Part shown: positions 10,232-18,174 of the stretch, piece by piece
Layout: each line of letters starts with the position of its first letter
Numbering within the stretch: position 1 is the first letter of the stretch
Assembly (NCBI GenBank): GCA_026119935.1
Contig: JALRMH010000113.1
Coordinates: 1 to 22,944, forward strand
Direction of reading: 5' to 3'
Source of the DNA: Endothia cerciana
Taxonomy: Eukaryota; Ascomycota; Sordariomycetes; Diaporthales; Cryphonectriaceae
DNA length: 22,944 nt
Translations under genes and position numbers: made by a program
The notes under the pieces: model-generated
What the model saw: only the letters and a program-made list of their open reading frames with translations
The model's database searches: none
What the model was told of the DNA's origin: nothing

Positions 10232-11531
10232 ATGGCCACACAGGCCCCGCCCCTCCTGGAGCCGTACCTCGCCCTCCCGCCGGAAACCTCACAGATAGTC
10301 CTGACCGGCGTCCTCGGCGCAAGTACAAACTGGCTCGTCCTGCGGTACCTGTACAGCCTCCTCAAGCCGGGGACGGCTAGCACCACCGCCGGCCACAGGG
10401 CCCAGCTTGGTGGGAACACGCCAGAGGCTCGACGAGACGATGTGAGGGTCGTTCTTGTGAGCTTCCTACGGGACTATGCCTTTTGGAGGGAAGGCGCCGG
10501 ACGACTGGTATGTAAATCTATCTCAAACCCACCCTGACCTGACCCATCCATCACACGGTATATTTTTTAAATTTTTTAAATTTTTTTTCCTTCCTTTTTT
10601 TTCCTTCCTTCTTCTTCTTCTTTTATTCTTCCTCTCAAGTTGTATATGTGAGGGTTAGGAAACGTGCCGGCTGACGCGAGAGCACACAAGGGCCTCAACC
10701 TCGACGCCCAGGCCTCACAGCGCAGGTTCTTCTTCGTCGACGGGCTCACGCGCCTCTTCGTCGGCGCCGGGGCGGCGGCGGCGGCGCCACCACCACCACC
10801 ACCGCCGGCGCCGGGGCAGGGGCGCGCGTACCTGGAGGGCCCCGGCGCCGCCGGCGTCGCGAGGGCGCTCGGCGCCGCTGCCGACCAGCTCTCGGGCCCC
10901 GCGCCGGGGCGCGTCGTGCTGGTGCTGGACCAGCCGGACGTGCTGCTCGCCGCCACTGCCGGGGCCGGGCCCCGGGACGGGGTGACGAGCGGGAGCCTGC
11001 GGGACCTGGTGCTTGACCTGCGGGAGGTGAGTCTTTGTCCCCATCTCTGCGCCCACCCACCCTGCCGAGAAGCTTCATGCCCCGTGCCACGAGACGCCAC
11101 GGGAACACAAGGGGGGACGGAACGGATGTATTCCCCGCCCCCTGGTGGGAGGCAGCTTGAGAGAGAGGACCCGGCTGCTGCGGCTCCCCTTTCATACTTG
11201 GCCAATCAGTGTCTACGATTAACAGGGCTGACGAGGCGTGCTACAGAAGGTCCACGCGACCGTCGTGACGGTCTCTGCGGACGAACCACTCGTCTCGCCG
11301 CAGGCTACGATGCTGGAGAAGGAGCACGCCTCGTTTCTCCTCTCGCTCGCCCACGAGGCAGAGGCGGTGCTCAGCTTGAGGTTGCTGGATACAGGCACGG
11401 CGAAGGACGTCAGCGGGGTGGTGAGGATCACCCGCGGGGGAGGCAGCCTGGACCGGGTGGTCGAGGAGCACGAATATCTGTACCATGTCGGGGGCGATGG
11501 CGGGGTCAGGGTCTTCGAGCGTGGGCAGTAG
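10232..11531 (+). CDS. ELP6: Elongator complex subunit Elp6
   Basis: Elp6 joins Elp4 and Elp5 in the RecA-like hexameric ring of Elongator, which supports modification of wobble uridines in tRNA. Exons 10232-10507, 10691-11026 and 11247-11531, all joined in phase 0, give 298 residues. Intron 1 (183 nt) has donor GTATGT, a pyrimidine-rich middle, a CTGAC branch site near 10670 and an AAG acceptor at 10690; the nearer TAG at 10658 would break the frame. Intron 2 (220 nt) has donor GTGAGT, CTGAC near 11228 and a CAG acceptor. Family signatures are VVLVSFLRDYAFWREG (about residues 73-88), RRFFFVDGLTRLF directly after intron 1, RVVLVLDQPDVLLA, and VHATVVTVSADEPL after intron 2. An Ala/Pro-rich insertion from a GCG/CCA repeat follows FVDGLTRLFVG and is probably lineage-specific. 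Start is the first ATG, before an LEPYLALPPE segment typical of Elp6. Confidence 0.9.
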
Positions 11532-11953
11532 TCAGATCGTCCAACAGGACGATCAAACAAACAAACAAGATACCCCACCACTGCACGCCCATCGCTCCGC
11601 CTCACGTCTCGTCATCTCCCGTGCCAGGTCGCCCGCGATGCGTCGTCGTATGCATGAGCCGGTGGGGATGGTTGTGATTGTAATCCGCATAGCCTCTCAT
11701 TTCAGCTAGAAACGAACCCTGCCCCCTCCCCCTCCACGCAACGAGATGCCATGTAAGTCCATGACGACCTGCACTTTCCCAAGGAAGACCGAAACCCTTG
11801 TCATTGACTCCTTGCCCGGAACTCGTGCGAAGCATGTTGGAAAGAAAACAGGTCCGGATCCGGTTTCGGCCAAGTAGTTCTTGCGCAGTGAGTTCCCCTG
11901 TTCCGTGTGTTTTCCCATACACGCCCGCAAAGAAAATGCAACACGCCCTCTTT

Positions 11954-11985
<32 letters not shown>

Positions 11986-12075
11986 GGTGTGTTTTGGATT
12001 GAGTGTCGTCAATCACCGCATTTCATCTTCCCATGCTCCAAGGGGGGAGGACCCCGTCTCGTTCGATGTCGCCGC
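11532..12075. other. Convergent spacer between ELP6 and eL37
   Basis: Both flanking genes end here, so this holds two 3' UTRs. No open frame has recognisable protein content. A 29-base T run lies at 11957-11985; read on the minus strand it is an A run about 90 bases beyond the eL37 stop. Confidence 0.8.
11957..11985. repeat. Poly-T homopolymer
   Basis: Twenty-nine T in a row. It could be a genomic poly(A) tract in the eL37 3' region (minus strand) or a retro-insertion tail; no insertion is evident beside it. Confidence 0.9.
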
Positions 12076-12694
12076 TTATGGCTTGGTAGGGCCGCGGGCG
12101 GCCTTGGGGGTGCCGATGCGGAAGCCGTTCTTGAATCGCCGGGAGATGGTGGACAGAGATCGCATGCGGCCGGTACCGGTGGTCTTTCTGCGCTTGGCCT
12201 TCTCGGACCAGTTGTCTGTTTGATCCTGCGTGTCAGCAGCCTGTCACGCCTCCTTCCCTCGCGGTGCTCCTCATGCTCGATCCCGCATGGCGCCTAGGTG
12301 CTGATGCACCATCGGGTGGGTCCGTCTGTTCACGTACACTTTCGGGTCTTAGCAGCGGGGTAGCCGCAAGAAGCGCAGGTGTGCTTCTGGATGTGCAGAG
12401 AGCGGCGGCCTGTTTGTCGACGAAGATTCCCAGTCAGCCATAGGTCGCCCGTCGGGTGTGCCTGCTGCCAGGTTTTCCCAGGCCCTCGGGGACCCGTGTC
12501 ACGTCTCCTCCCCCGGCGGTAGTTTACTGACCACATCGACGGCACAGAGTGTGCGTCTTGTTGTGACGCTTTCCGAAAGAGCTGGTTCCCTTCGCTGTTT
12601 TCAATCGTCAGCCAATCGCCATCGTCGTCGGGAGGTGCAGCCGGTGGTCGCTGGCGTGGGACGGGGGGGGGGGGGAAGGGGTGGACGAACTCAT
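12076..12694 (-). CDS. RPL37: 60S ribosomal protein eL37, four exons
   Basis: Structural protein of the large ribosomal subunit, rebuilt from four minus-strand exons: 12694-12691 (only ATG plus A), 12594-12532, 12409-12338 and 12215-12076, giving 92 residues, the usual length. Introns are 96 nt (donor GTTCGT), 122 nt (GTCAGT) and 122 nt (GTACGT), each with a CTGAC branch site and a CAG or ACAG acceptor. The product begins MTKGTSSFGKRHNKTH and carries the zinc ribbon CRRC (Cys19, Cys22) and CASC (Cys34, Cys37). After it come RRSLHIQKHTC, GYPAAKTRKYNWSEKAKRR and a basic tail ending ARGPTKP; these are hallmarks of eL37. Exon 1 was placed by asking for an ATGA before a GT donor at the right phase; the chosen site sits in GGCAAAATGA, a good start context. 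Exons 2-4 are near certain; exon 1 is strongly likely. No open frame longer than a fragment shows this gene, so ORF-only annotation would miss it. Confidence 0.95.
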
Positions 12695-13281
12695 TTTGCC
12701 TGTTTATCTGTCGGTCCAATGTCAGCTGAAAATTTCGAGAGGGATCGATTGAGCGCGTAGGGACAAGCCGTACCGTTGTTGGTGAGTAGCGGGGGCAAAA
12801 GGGTGACGAGATTGTCTCTTTGGTCGTTGATGGAGTCGCTGTTGGCTCGATGGGGCCGAACAGAGAAGAAAGTTTGATCGCAACCTGCTGCACTTGGTGG
12901 GGTCACGTGCAAGATTTTCGGGGGGAGCTGCCAAGAAGGCAGGGGTGGACGGCCAGCAGAGAAGGCGGATCAACCAGGAGCAGACCTTGGGCCCTACAGC
13001 AGCTGAGGGCTAGGGTACAGGGGTGCCCTCACTCAAAAAGGCCGGCTTGAGGACCTCGCTATTAAGGCTTAAAATCGCTGCGCCATGGGGGCTTTCAAGG
13101 GTAGCTTTCGGAACTAGGCCGCCGGTTTTGGCTCGAGTCGCTCTGGTGGCTACGACAATCAGACCTGGACAAACAAAGATCCCTTTCCTTCCCAGACCTC
13201 CTTTCTTTTCTTCCTTCTGCCACCAACGTTTCTAAAGTCTCAACTCTTCCATACCCACGATGGGCCGCATCGCCTCTGTCC
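12695..13281. other. Divergent promoter region of eL37 and paralogue A
   Basis: About 590 bases between the eL37 start (minus) and the start of copy A (plus), so it should contain both promoters. A palindromic CACGTG E-box lies at 12904-12909. A CT-rich tract lies at about 13190-13220, close before copy A. No supportable ORF. Confidence 0.7.
12904..12909. promoter_or_regulatory. CACGTG E-box upstream of eL37
   Basis: A CACGTG hexamer in TCACGTGC context, 210 bases upstream of the eL37 start codon. bHLH factors of the Cbf1 type bind this core in fungi and it is found in some ribosomal protein promoters. A six-base site is weak evidence alone. Confidence 0.35.
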
Positions 13282-13313
13282 ATGTCCACGATGGCTGCAT
13301 CGCCTCTGTCCAT
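13255..13313 (+). repeat. Imperfect tandem duplication spanning copy A start
   Basis: A unit of 28-29 bases (13255-13283 and 13286-13313) is repeated with one base gained or lost and one substitution. Both copies contain an ATG; the first (13260) opens a 35-codon frame ending at 13367 in a different phase, overlapping the real start. A second tandem repeat of about 18 bases follows at about 13329-13364 and encodes SVTADG then SVTADD. Confidence 0.75.
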
Positions 13314-14242
13314 ATCTACCCCCCCAACTTCTGTGACGGCAGACGGTTCTGTGACGGCAGACGATAAGGATATACTCGAGATGCAATTCACGACTGTCGA
13401 GCGATTCAACCAGGAGATGGCCTGCATTGGTCCTAAAGACTTGATCATAGTCACAGGTATATATTTTTTTTCTTCTTTATTTTTTTCCTGATCTGATCTA
13501 TCTCATACTGACTATCTGATTAGCTGTTGATCCTATCGATTTCGACCTTATTAATCGCGAAATTCGACGACCTAAGGTCCGCTTACGCCGATATAATGCT
13601 GAATCACAGACACTCTTTATTACAATCCCATCTAGACTACACGAAGTTATGCATGGCCGTCTATATGAGGAAATTGTTTTTAAGATTGCTAGTATAGGTC
13701 TAAGGCCTAGGTGGGAACTCATGGCAGCCACTACACATTCTATAAAACCAAATACTAGGGCTAGTGATGGAAGCGGAGAGGGCGATTCTTCAGGAGGCCC
13801 ATCTCCAGAGCGTGATGGATCAAATGCCTGGCCAACACTCGTTATCGAGGCTGGGTACTCCGAGTTCCAGCAATACTTACGCCAAGATATGAGATGGTGG
13901 TTCGCTGCATCAGACCACGATGTGAAAATTATGCTTCTGATTAAATGGGACCGAAGACGATCAGAAATTATTATTGAGAGATGGGAAGAGGATACATCAG
14001 TCCAACAACCTGGGGCAACAAATACCCGGTCTATAAGATTACTAGCACCAGTGCTGCGGCAGACTATCACCATCACTAAGAATCCGACAGTCTTACCAAC
14101 ATTCAGCATCGTTAGTAGCGCGCTGGTGTTGCCCTTTAGACTTCTTTTCTTACGAAACCCAGGCCCTAGAGAGAGTGACATTGTTGTCAGTGTTCAAGAG
14201 CTGGAGGAGTATGCAAGAGCAGTATGGAGGTCTATAGGCTGA
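13282..14242 (+). CDS. Uncharacterised PD-(D/E)XK-like protein, copy A
   Basis: Function unknown. Exons 13282-13456 and 13524-14242 give 297 residues; the 67-nt intron has donor GTATAT, CTGAC branch site and TAG acceptor, and joins as IIVT/AVDP. The conserved core reads WPTLVIEAGYSE, then LRQDMRWWF, SDHDVKI and IIIERWEE; the second half holds LVLPFRLLFLRNPGP. Strand-Glu-turn-Ser followed by a helix and another strand resembles the core of PD-(D/E)XK nuclease-like fungal families; Asp146 (in EGDSSGGP), Glu167 (in IEAG) and Lys193 (in DVKI) are candidate active-site residues, but the usual E-x-K is E-A-G here, so catalysis is doubtful. It is clearly homologous to the gene at 20516-21475, about half identical by eye after the intron point. 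Third positions are richer in A/T than in neighbouring genes. Start 13282 chosen by frame and paralogue length; an in-frame ATG at 13291 is equally possible, and an out-of-frame ATG lies at 13260. Confidence 0.75.
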
Positions 14243-14915
14243 TGCCCAGCCAAGAAGGCCGAGGAGATCAAGGGAGGGTGCAGCGATTTTACGGCTCCGC
14301 CAGTGTTGTTGACCGATGAGGGATGTGAGGCATTCGCGGAAGTAAAGCGGTCTCTCCCCCCACCCTGACTGAGACCATGTCTCGTTTTCATCTCCCCTGG
14401 TTCATCCTCAGATAGTCGGTCGGTCATCCGCTCTGGCCATGCCCTTGGGCGACCTACTGGTCAAATCCGCTGGCCGCCTCCTCTTCATCTTTGCCCTGAC
14501 GGGTTTTGCCCTGACGGGTTTTGCCTTCTGCGGGTGTCTGCGGGTTCGGACTTTGGCTTAGTCTTAATAGACTCGGAATCACTTCGTGCTCATCACTCCT
14601 AATCGTCCCATCGTTCACAGGATGTGGCATGCAGCGTTGTATTGGGTATGACTTGACCATCAGTGCGCTTGTTCTGTCCCAGGTGCCGCCAGCCCTTCAG
14701 CCGCTCCAGCTTTGGGACACGCTCCGGTGTCGAGCTCAGATGCATCGACTGCGGCAGTCCGGGGAGGCGTGTGATAGCCCTCCATTATGATCACTGGTTC
14801 CCAAGCTCAGGACTCGAACCAGTCTCGTTGGCCCGCGGTGCTCTACCCTTCCTTACCCTTAACGCCGGAACAACTTGCGAGATAGGGCACATGCATCCTC
14901 CCCCCCCCCCCGCCC
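14243..14915. other. Convergent spacer between copy A and Sos7-like gene
   Basis: Probably two 3' UTRs. A 15-base unit is repeated 2.3 times at 14491-14525. A plus-strand frame at about 14672-14790 contains CPRC and CIDC, discussed in findings, but no complete gene could be built. A tRNA-like stretch on the minus strand at 14797-14871 was rejected. A poly-C run at 14900-14911 lies just beyond the Sos7-like stop codon. Confidence 0.6.
14491..14525. repeat. 15-bp tandem repeat
   Basis: Two perfect 15-base copies (14491-14505, 14506-14520) of TTGCCCTGACGGGTT plus a five-base third start. Confidence 0.9.
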
Positions 14916-15770
14916 TCAATTCCCCATCTCCAGCATCTGTCTGAGAGCGATTTCAGAAGCCCTCCACCACCTGCCTCTCTCCTCCAGGTCGTCCTCCACC
15001 CCTCCCAGAGCCTGTTCCTTCCTCCGGCGGGCCTCCCCGGCAGCCGCCATGCTGTTCTGCCTCTTCTGCCCCAGGGGCTGTAGCTCAGCCTGCAGCCTCT
15101 CCATCTCCTTCCTCTTCCTCGGGAGCTGCGACCTCAACTGCTCGAGCTGCCTGTCCAGCTCATGCATCTCCCTCTTCTTCTCCGCGACCAGCTCCAGCGT
15201 CTTCGCCAGAGGCAGGTTCAGGCTGGGATTCTCCCCGGGCTGCAGCCGCTCTTTCAGCTCGGCGACCCGTCCCTCCAGGCCCGCAATCTTCCCCGGCAGC
15301 TCCCTCAGCGTGACCGTCTCCGTCCTCACGCTCTCGTACTTCCTGCTCAGCTCCGCCCCCCTCGCCCCCAGCTCCTCTACCATGTCTGCGACCTCCACCT
15401 TCAGCTTCTTCAGCTGCGCCTTGGCCTTGGCGTTCTGCTTCTCCAGCTCGAGGTTTTCCTGGGGCGTCACGATGAGCGGTGGCTCGCCGACGATGGCGCG
15501 GATGAACTTCTCCTTGGTGACCTGCTCCACGTAGCTGAAGCGGAGCTTGGCGAAGAGCTCCTCATAGTGGGCCAGGTCGGCCGCCAGGCTGGCGGGCGTC
15601 GCGTCCACAGAGGAGCTGGACACGTCTGACGTGCGGGTGGTGTCGCCATCCTGGCCTGGCCGGGGCAGCGCGCTGGAGATGGGCTCGCTGAGCTTGATGA
15701 TTGAGACTTCGTATCTGGATTGCAGCTCCTCCAGGTCGCGTATGGCCTTCTCTGCCTCTGCACTCACCAT
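14916..15770 (-). CDS. Kinetochore protein Sos7/Kre28-like, coiled coil
   Basis: Probable partner of the Spc7/KNL1 kinetochore scaffold (Sos7 in fission yeast, Kre28 in budding yeast, Zwint in animals), acting in chromosome segregation. A single exon of 284 residues, close to the length of Sos7 proteins. The N-terminus is helical (EKAIRDLEELQSRYEVSI), then a Ser/Thr/Asp-rich linker, then the family-like block AHYEELFAKLRFSYVEQVTK, followed by EKFIRAIVGEPPLIVTPQENLELE (about residues 70-113, split here for reading). From about 108 to the end it is a long heptad-type coiled coil rich in Leu, Glu, Lys and Arg. The start is the ATG at 15770; the frame is open further upstream to about 16133, but that part has no family character and overlaps the promoter of the divergent neighbour. 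Identification rests on recognising the FxKLRFSYxEQxTKEKF block; another coiled-coil kinetochore family is possible. Confidence 0.75.
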   Translation of the reverse strand: MVSAEAEKAIRDLEELQSRYEVSIIKLSEPISSALPRPGQDGDTTRTSDVSSSSVDATPASLAADLAHYEELFAKLRFSYVEQVTKEKFIRAIVGEPPLIVTPQENLELEKQNAKAKAQLKKLKVEVADMVEELGARGAELSRKYESVRTETVTLRELPGKIAGLEGRVAELKERLQPGENPSLNLPLAKTLELVAEKKREMHELDRQLEQLRSQLPRKRKEMERLQAELQPLGQKRQNSMAAAGEARRRKEQALGGVEDDLEERGRWWRASEIALRQMLEMGN

Positions 15771-16215
15771 GGCGGGTGTCTGAGACGAGGTCCGTCGTTG
15801 TGGCGACCGCTTAGTGTGCCTTCGTCGGAGATGTCGTAGTGCCGCTCCGGAGCCTGAGATGTCTGCCCATAAAAGCCGGTGCGTTGACGAGATGTTAGGT
15901 TTCGTGTTGTCTGGCCCCAAAGCCGGCAGTCTCGTTCTCCTGTTCTGCTTCTTCTTGTGAGGCTCGCGAGCCTCATGAGCGCGTTCCCTACTGCGTATGT
16001 ACGGTATGTACTGCGCAGTATTGACAAAGGACCAGATCAAGGCTAGCGCCGGCCCACCAAATTGGGCCCCGCACGATCCCTGCCGATAAGCGATAGGGTA
16101 CCTCCGATTTACAGGTGCGTTGTTCGTCACCAAATTTCCACTGGCTCTCCCTGCAGGAAGGAGCCCATCTCGAAGCAGCCCGACATGTGCACCTCGAACC
16201 TCGCCAGATCACGAG
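15771..16215. promoter_or_regulatory. Bidirectional promoter region
   Basis: 445 bases between two divergently transcribed start codons (Sos7-like on minus, splicing-factor-like on plus). It should contain both core promoters; no TATA box or known operator stands out. Confidence 0.6.
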
Positions 16216-17490
16216 ATGGGGAATGACGAACTCCTCACGGACGACTACGTCGCAGACGTCCTCGCGAAAGAAGCGAGCGACTGCTCCCTGAAATATTCCA
16301 CGATGGGGATGGAGGCGTACACATCATCGTCCTCGCGGTTCGCAGTCGCCCCTCCCCTCCCCTCCCCCTTCATATCTGAACCCACAATGACAACCTGTCG
16401 TCCTCCTCCCCCCCCCCCCCCTAGGCCCTCGAGCAAATTCAAACCCAACACGCGCTTCCTGCGCAACATCATCAAGGGCACCAACCGCCACAACGACGCG
16501 CTCGCCGCGAGGGAGCTTTCCGAGTCCCAGGCCCGCCTGAAGGACCTCGCCGACGCCGAGGAGGAGAAGCGCAAGAAGTACAACCCGTCCGCGAGCGAGA
16601 TCCGCGGCCGCCAGCTGGGAAACATCGCGGCGCTGCTGTCGGGCAGGCCCGGCGCCGGGGCGCGGAGGCGCAAGCGGCCCGGGGAGGACGAGGATGGCGA
16701 GTCCTCGGGCATGCAGAGGGCGAGAGCCGCCGAGGACGCGAGGCGCCTTGCCGATATGGAGGCCGCGAGGGAGAGGCAGGGGCAGAGGGAGAGGAATGGC
16801 AAGAGGAGGCGGAGCGTGGAGAGGTACAGCGTGAGAAGGGGCAAGGGCCGAAAGGGTGAGGACGAGGAGGATGCATCCCCCAGGCGGAACTCATCGTCGG
16901 AGGACGAGTCCCCGACAGAGGGAGATCGGAAGAAGAGGCGCAGGGAGAGATTCCGGTCGCCGGAGAGCAGTCCCAAGGGGCACCACCGCCACGGGTCACC
17001 GGTGGGGGCAGGGTGGCAAGATGGTGCTGCCGGAGAGTCCTCAGGACAGGCTCCCCGCTGTCGGCATCCCAGACCAGCAGGTAGGCCCTCGAGGACAGAA
17101 CAAGACTACGACGACAGGGACTCGGACCCGTCGGGGGACCTGGTAGGGCCAGCACCACCTCCGGGGGTCCTGCCGCGTGGGCGAGGTGCGCTCAGGGGCT
17201 CCTCCGGCATGGATGGTAGGTTCTCGCCAGACTACGACCCAAAGTCCGATGTCCAGGTGGGCGGCGCCGCCCGCGACGACTGGGACGATGCCGTGGAGGC
17301 TTTCCGTGACAGGGCCAGGATGAGACAACAGGGCGCGGACAGGCTGCGCGAGGCCGGGTTCACTGAGGAACAGGTCAAGAAGTGGGAGAAGGGTGGCGAG
17401 AAGACCATCGACGACGTGCGGTGGGCCAGGAAAGGCGAGAGGCGGGAGTGGGATCGAGGCAAGGCCGTGGAGCAGGAGGGTGACGAGTGA
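16216..17490 (+). CDS. Pre-mRNA-splicing factor 38B-like nuclear protein
   Basis: Pezizomycotina orthologues with this N-terminus are commonly annotated as pre-mRNA-splicing factor 38B; a nuclear RNA-related role is likely but unproven. The N-terminal block reads MGNDELLTDDYVADVLAKEA, and then SDCSLKYSTMGMEAY. After it come KPNTRFLRNIIKGTNRHN and a helical region ending IRGRQLGNIAALLSG. The middle is a long Arg/Lys/Glu/Ser-rich low-complexity stretch with basic clusters such as KRRRSVERYS and KKRRRERFRS, fitting a nuclear protein. The C-terminus, DDWDDAVEAFRDRARMRQQ to the final GDE, is a second conserved block with LREAGFTEEQVKKWEKG. As one frame it has 424 residues. A probable 87-nt intron at 16338-16424 (donor GTTCGC, C-rich tract, CTAG acceptor) would remove 29 residues without changing frame, giving 395 and joining SSSSR to PSSKFKPNT. 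Start chosen from the conserved N-terminus. Confidence 0.78.
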   Translation: MGNDELLTDDYVADVLAKEASDCSLKYSTMGMEAYTSSSSRFAVAPPLPSPFISEPTMTTCRPPPPPPPRPSSKFKPNTRFLRNIIKGTNRHNDALAARELSESQARLKDLADAEEEKRKKYNPSASEIRGRQLGNIAALLSGRPGAGARRRKRPGEDEDGESSGMQRARAAEDARRLADMEAARERQGQRERNGKRRRSVERYSVRRGKGRKGEDEEDASPRRNSSSEDESPTEGDRKKRRRERFRSPESSPKGHHRHGSPVGAGWQDGAAGESSGQAPRCRHPRPAGRPSRTEQDYDDRDSDPSGDLVGPAPPPGVLPRGRGALRGSSGMDGRFSPDYDPKSDVQVGGAARDDWDDAVEAFRDRARMRQQGADRLREAGFTEEQVKKWEKGGEKTIDDVRWARKGERREWDRGKAVEQEGDE

Positions 17491-18174
17491 GGCATTGTGC
17501 GTCTTGCGGCAACTTGCTGAACAGGGTGGAGCGGGTTCTAACTACAGCGCTTAAGATGGGACTCTCTCACGAGACTTCTGGGTTCAGGGTGTTTTCTCTG
17601 TATGGTTCAGGGTCATTCAATGGCGGCAGACAAGATCTCTGTAGGAGGAGAGTCCGAGAGGCGACGACCTTGGCAGAGGGAATATCGGGAATATCCCAAA
17701 CCGCGTATTTTGAGAGATTGAGACTAAGTTACACTGCCTAATAATGTAGAAGCATGTCTCAGCCAAAGGTCACACACATGGGGAACAAGCGGCACCCCTC
17801 CACCCCCCCCCCCCACGAACGCCCCCCTCCCCCAAAAGGCGCTACTGTAAATTTTAGTGCCCCATGCCGCGCCCTATGACGTCCAAAGCCTGCGTCCAAG
17901 GCAGGGTCAAAATTTCGGGTAAGGGAAGCATCATACGCGTGCAGGCTGGCGGGTCGCGAACAGCGAGGACGACATCCACCCGGCCCTCTCCTCGAACTGC
18001 AAAGCTTGTCTGCCTCCCCCTTCCCTTCACCATCTTCCCCCCCCCCCCCCTGGAGTCTTCCACTATCCGACGCCTCAGTGCTAGCCCAGCCCGACCAGCC
18101 CGACCAGCCAAAGCTCGACCAGAGTCGACGCGGCCAACACCACGAACCACCCAGCGACAGCCGCACTCGCAGCC
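17491..18174. other. Spacer upstream of the phosphotransferase gene
   Basis: 684 bases containing the 3' end of the splicing-factor-like gene and the promoter of the phosphotransferase. Two poly-C runs (about 17802-17814 and 18040-18050) and a CT-rich stretch to about 18050 precede the start codon. Open frames on either strand show no recognisable protein. Confidence 0.65.

Noticed and set aside
9775..10419. 214-codon minus-strand frame with Phe-Tyr and Ile-Tyr alternation
   Set aside because: The sequence is the translation of AT and A5T microsatellites and overlaps ELP6 in antisense.
10656..10658. TAG as the acceptor of ELP6 intron 1
   Set aside because: It would put the conserved FFFVDGL block out of frame; the AAG at 10688-10690 keeps phase 0 and has a CTGAC branch site at the right distance.
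14797..14871. tRNA-like stretch on the minus strand (75 nt, GGTAGAGC D-arm-like end, GGTTCGAGTCC B-box, GTTCC/GGAAC ends)
   Set aside because: The D-arm-like and B-box-like motifs are 7 nt too close for a normal anticodon arm, the T stem has two mismatches, three extra bases separate the T arm from the acceptor end, and no anticodon stem forms. At best a decayed tRNA gene.
15771..16133. Upstream extension of the Sos7-like frame
   Set aside because: The 121 extra residues lack family character and cross the shared promoter; the ATG at 15770 begins the helical N-terminus.
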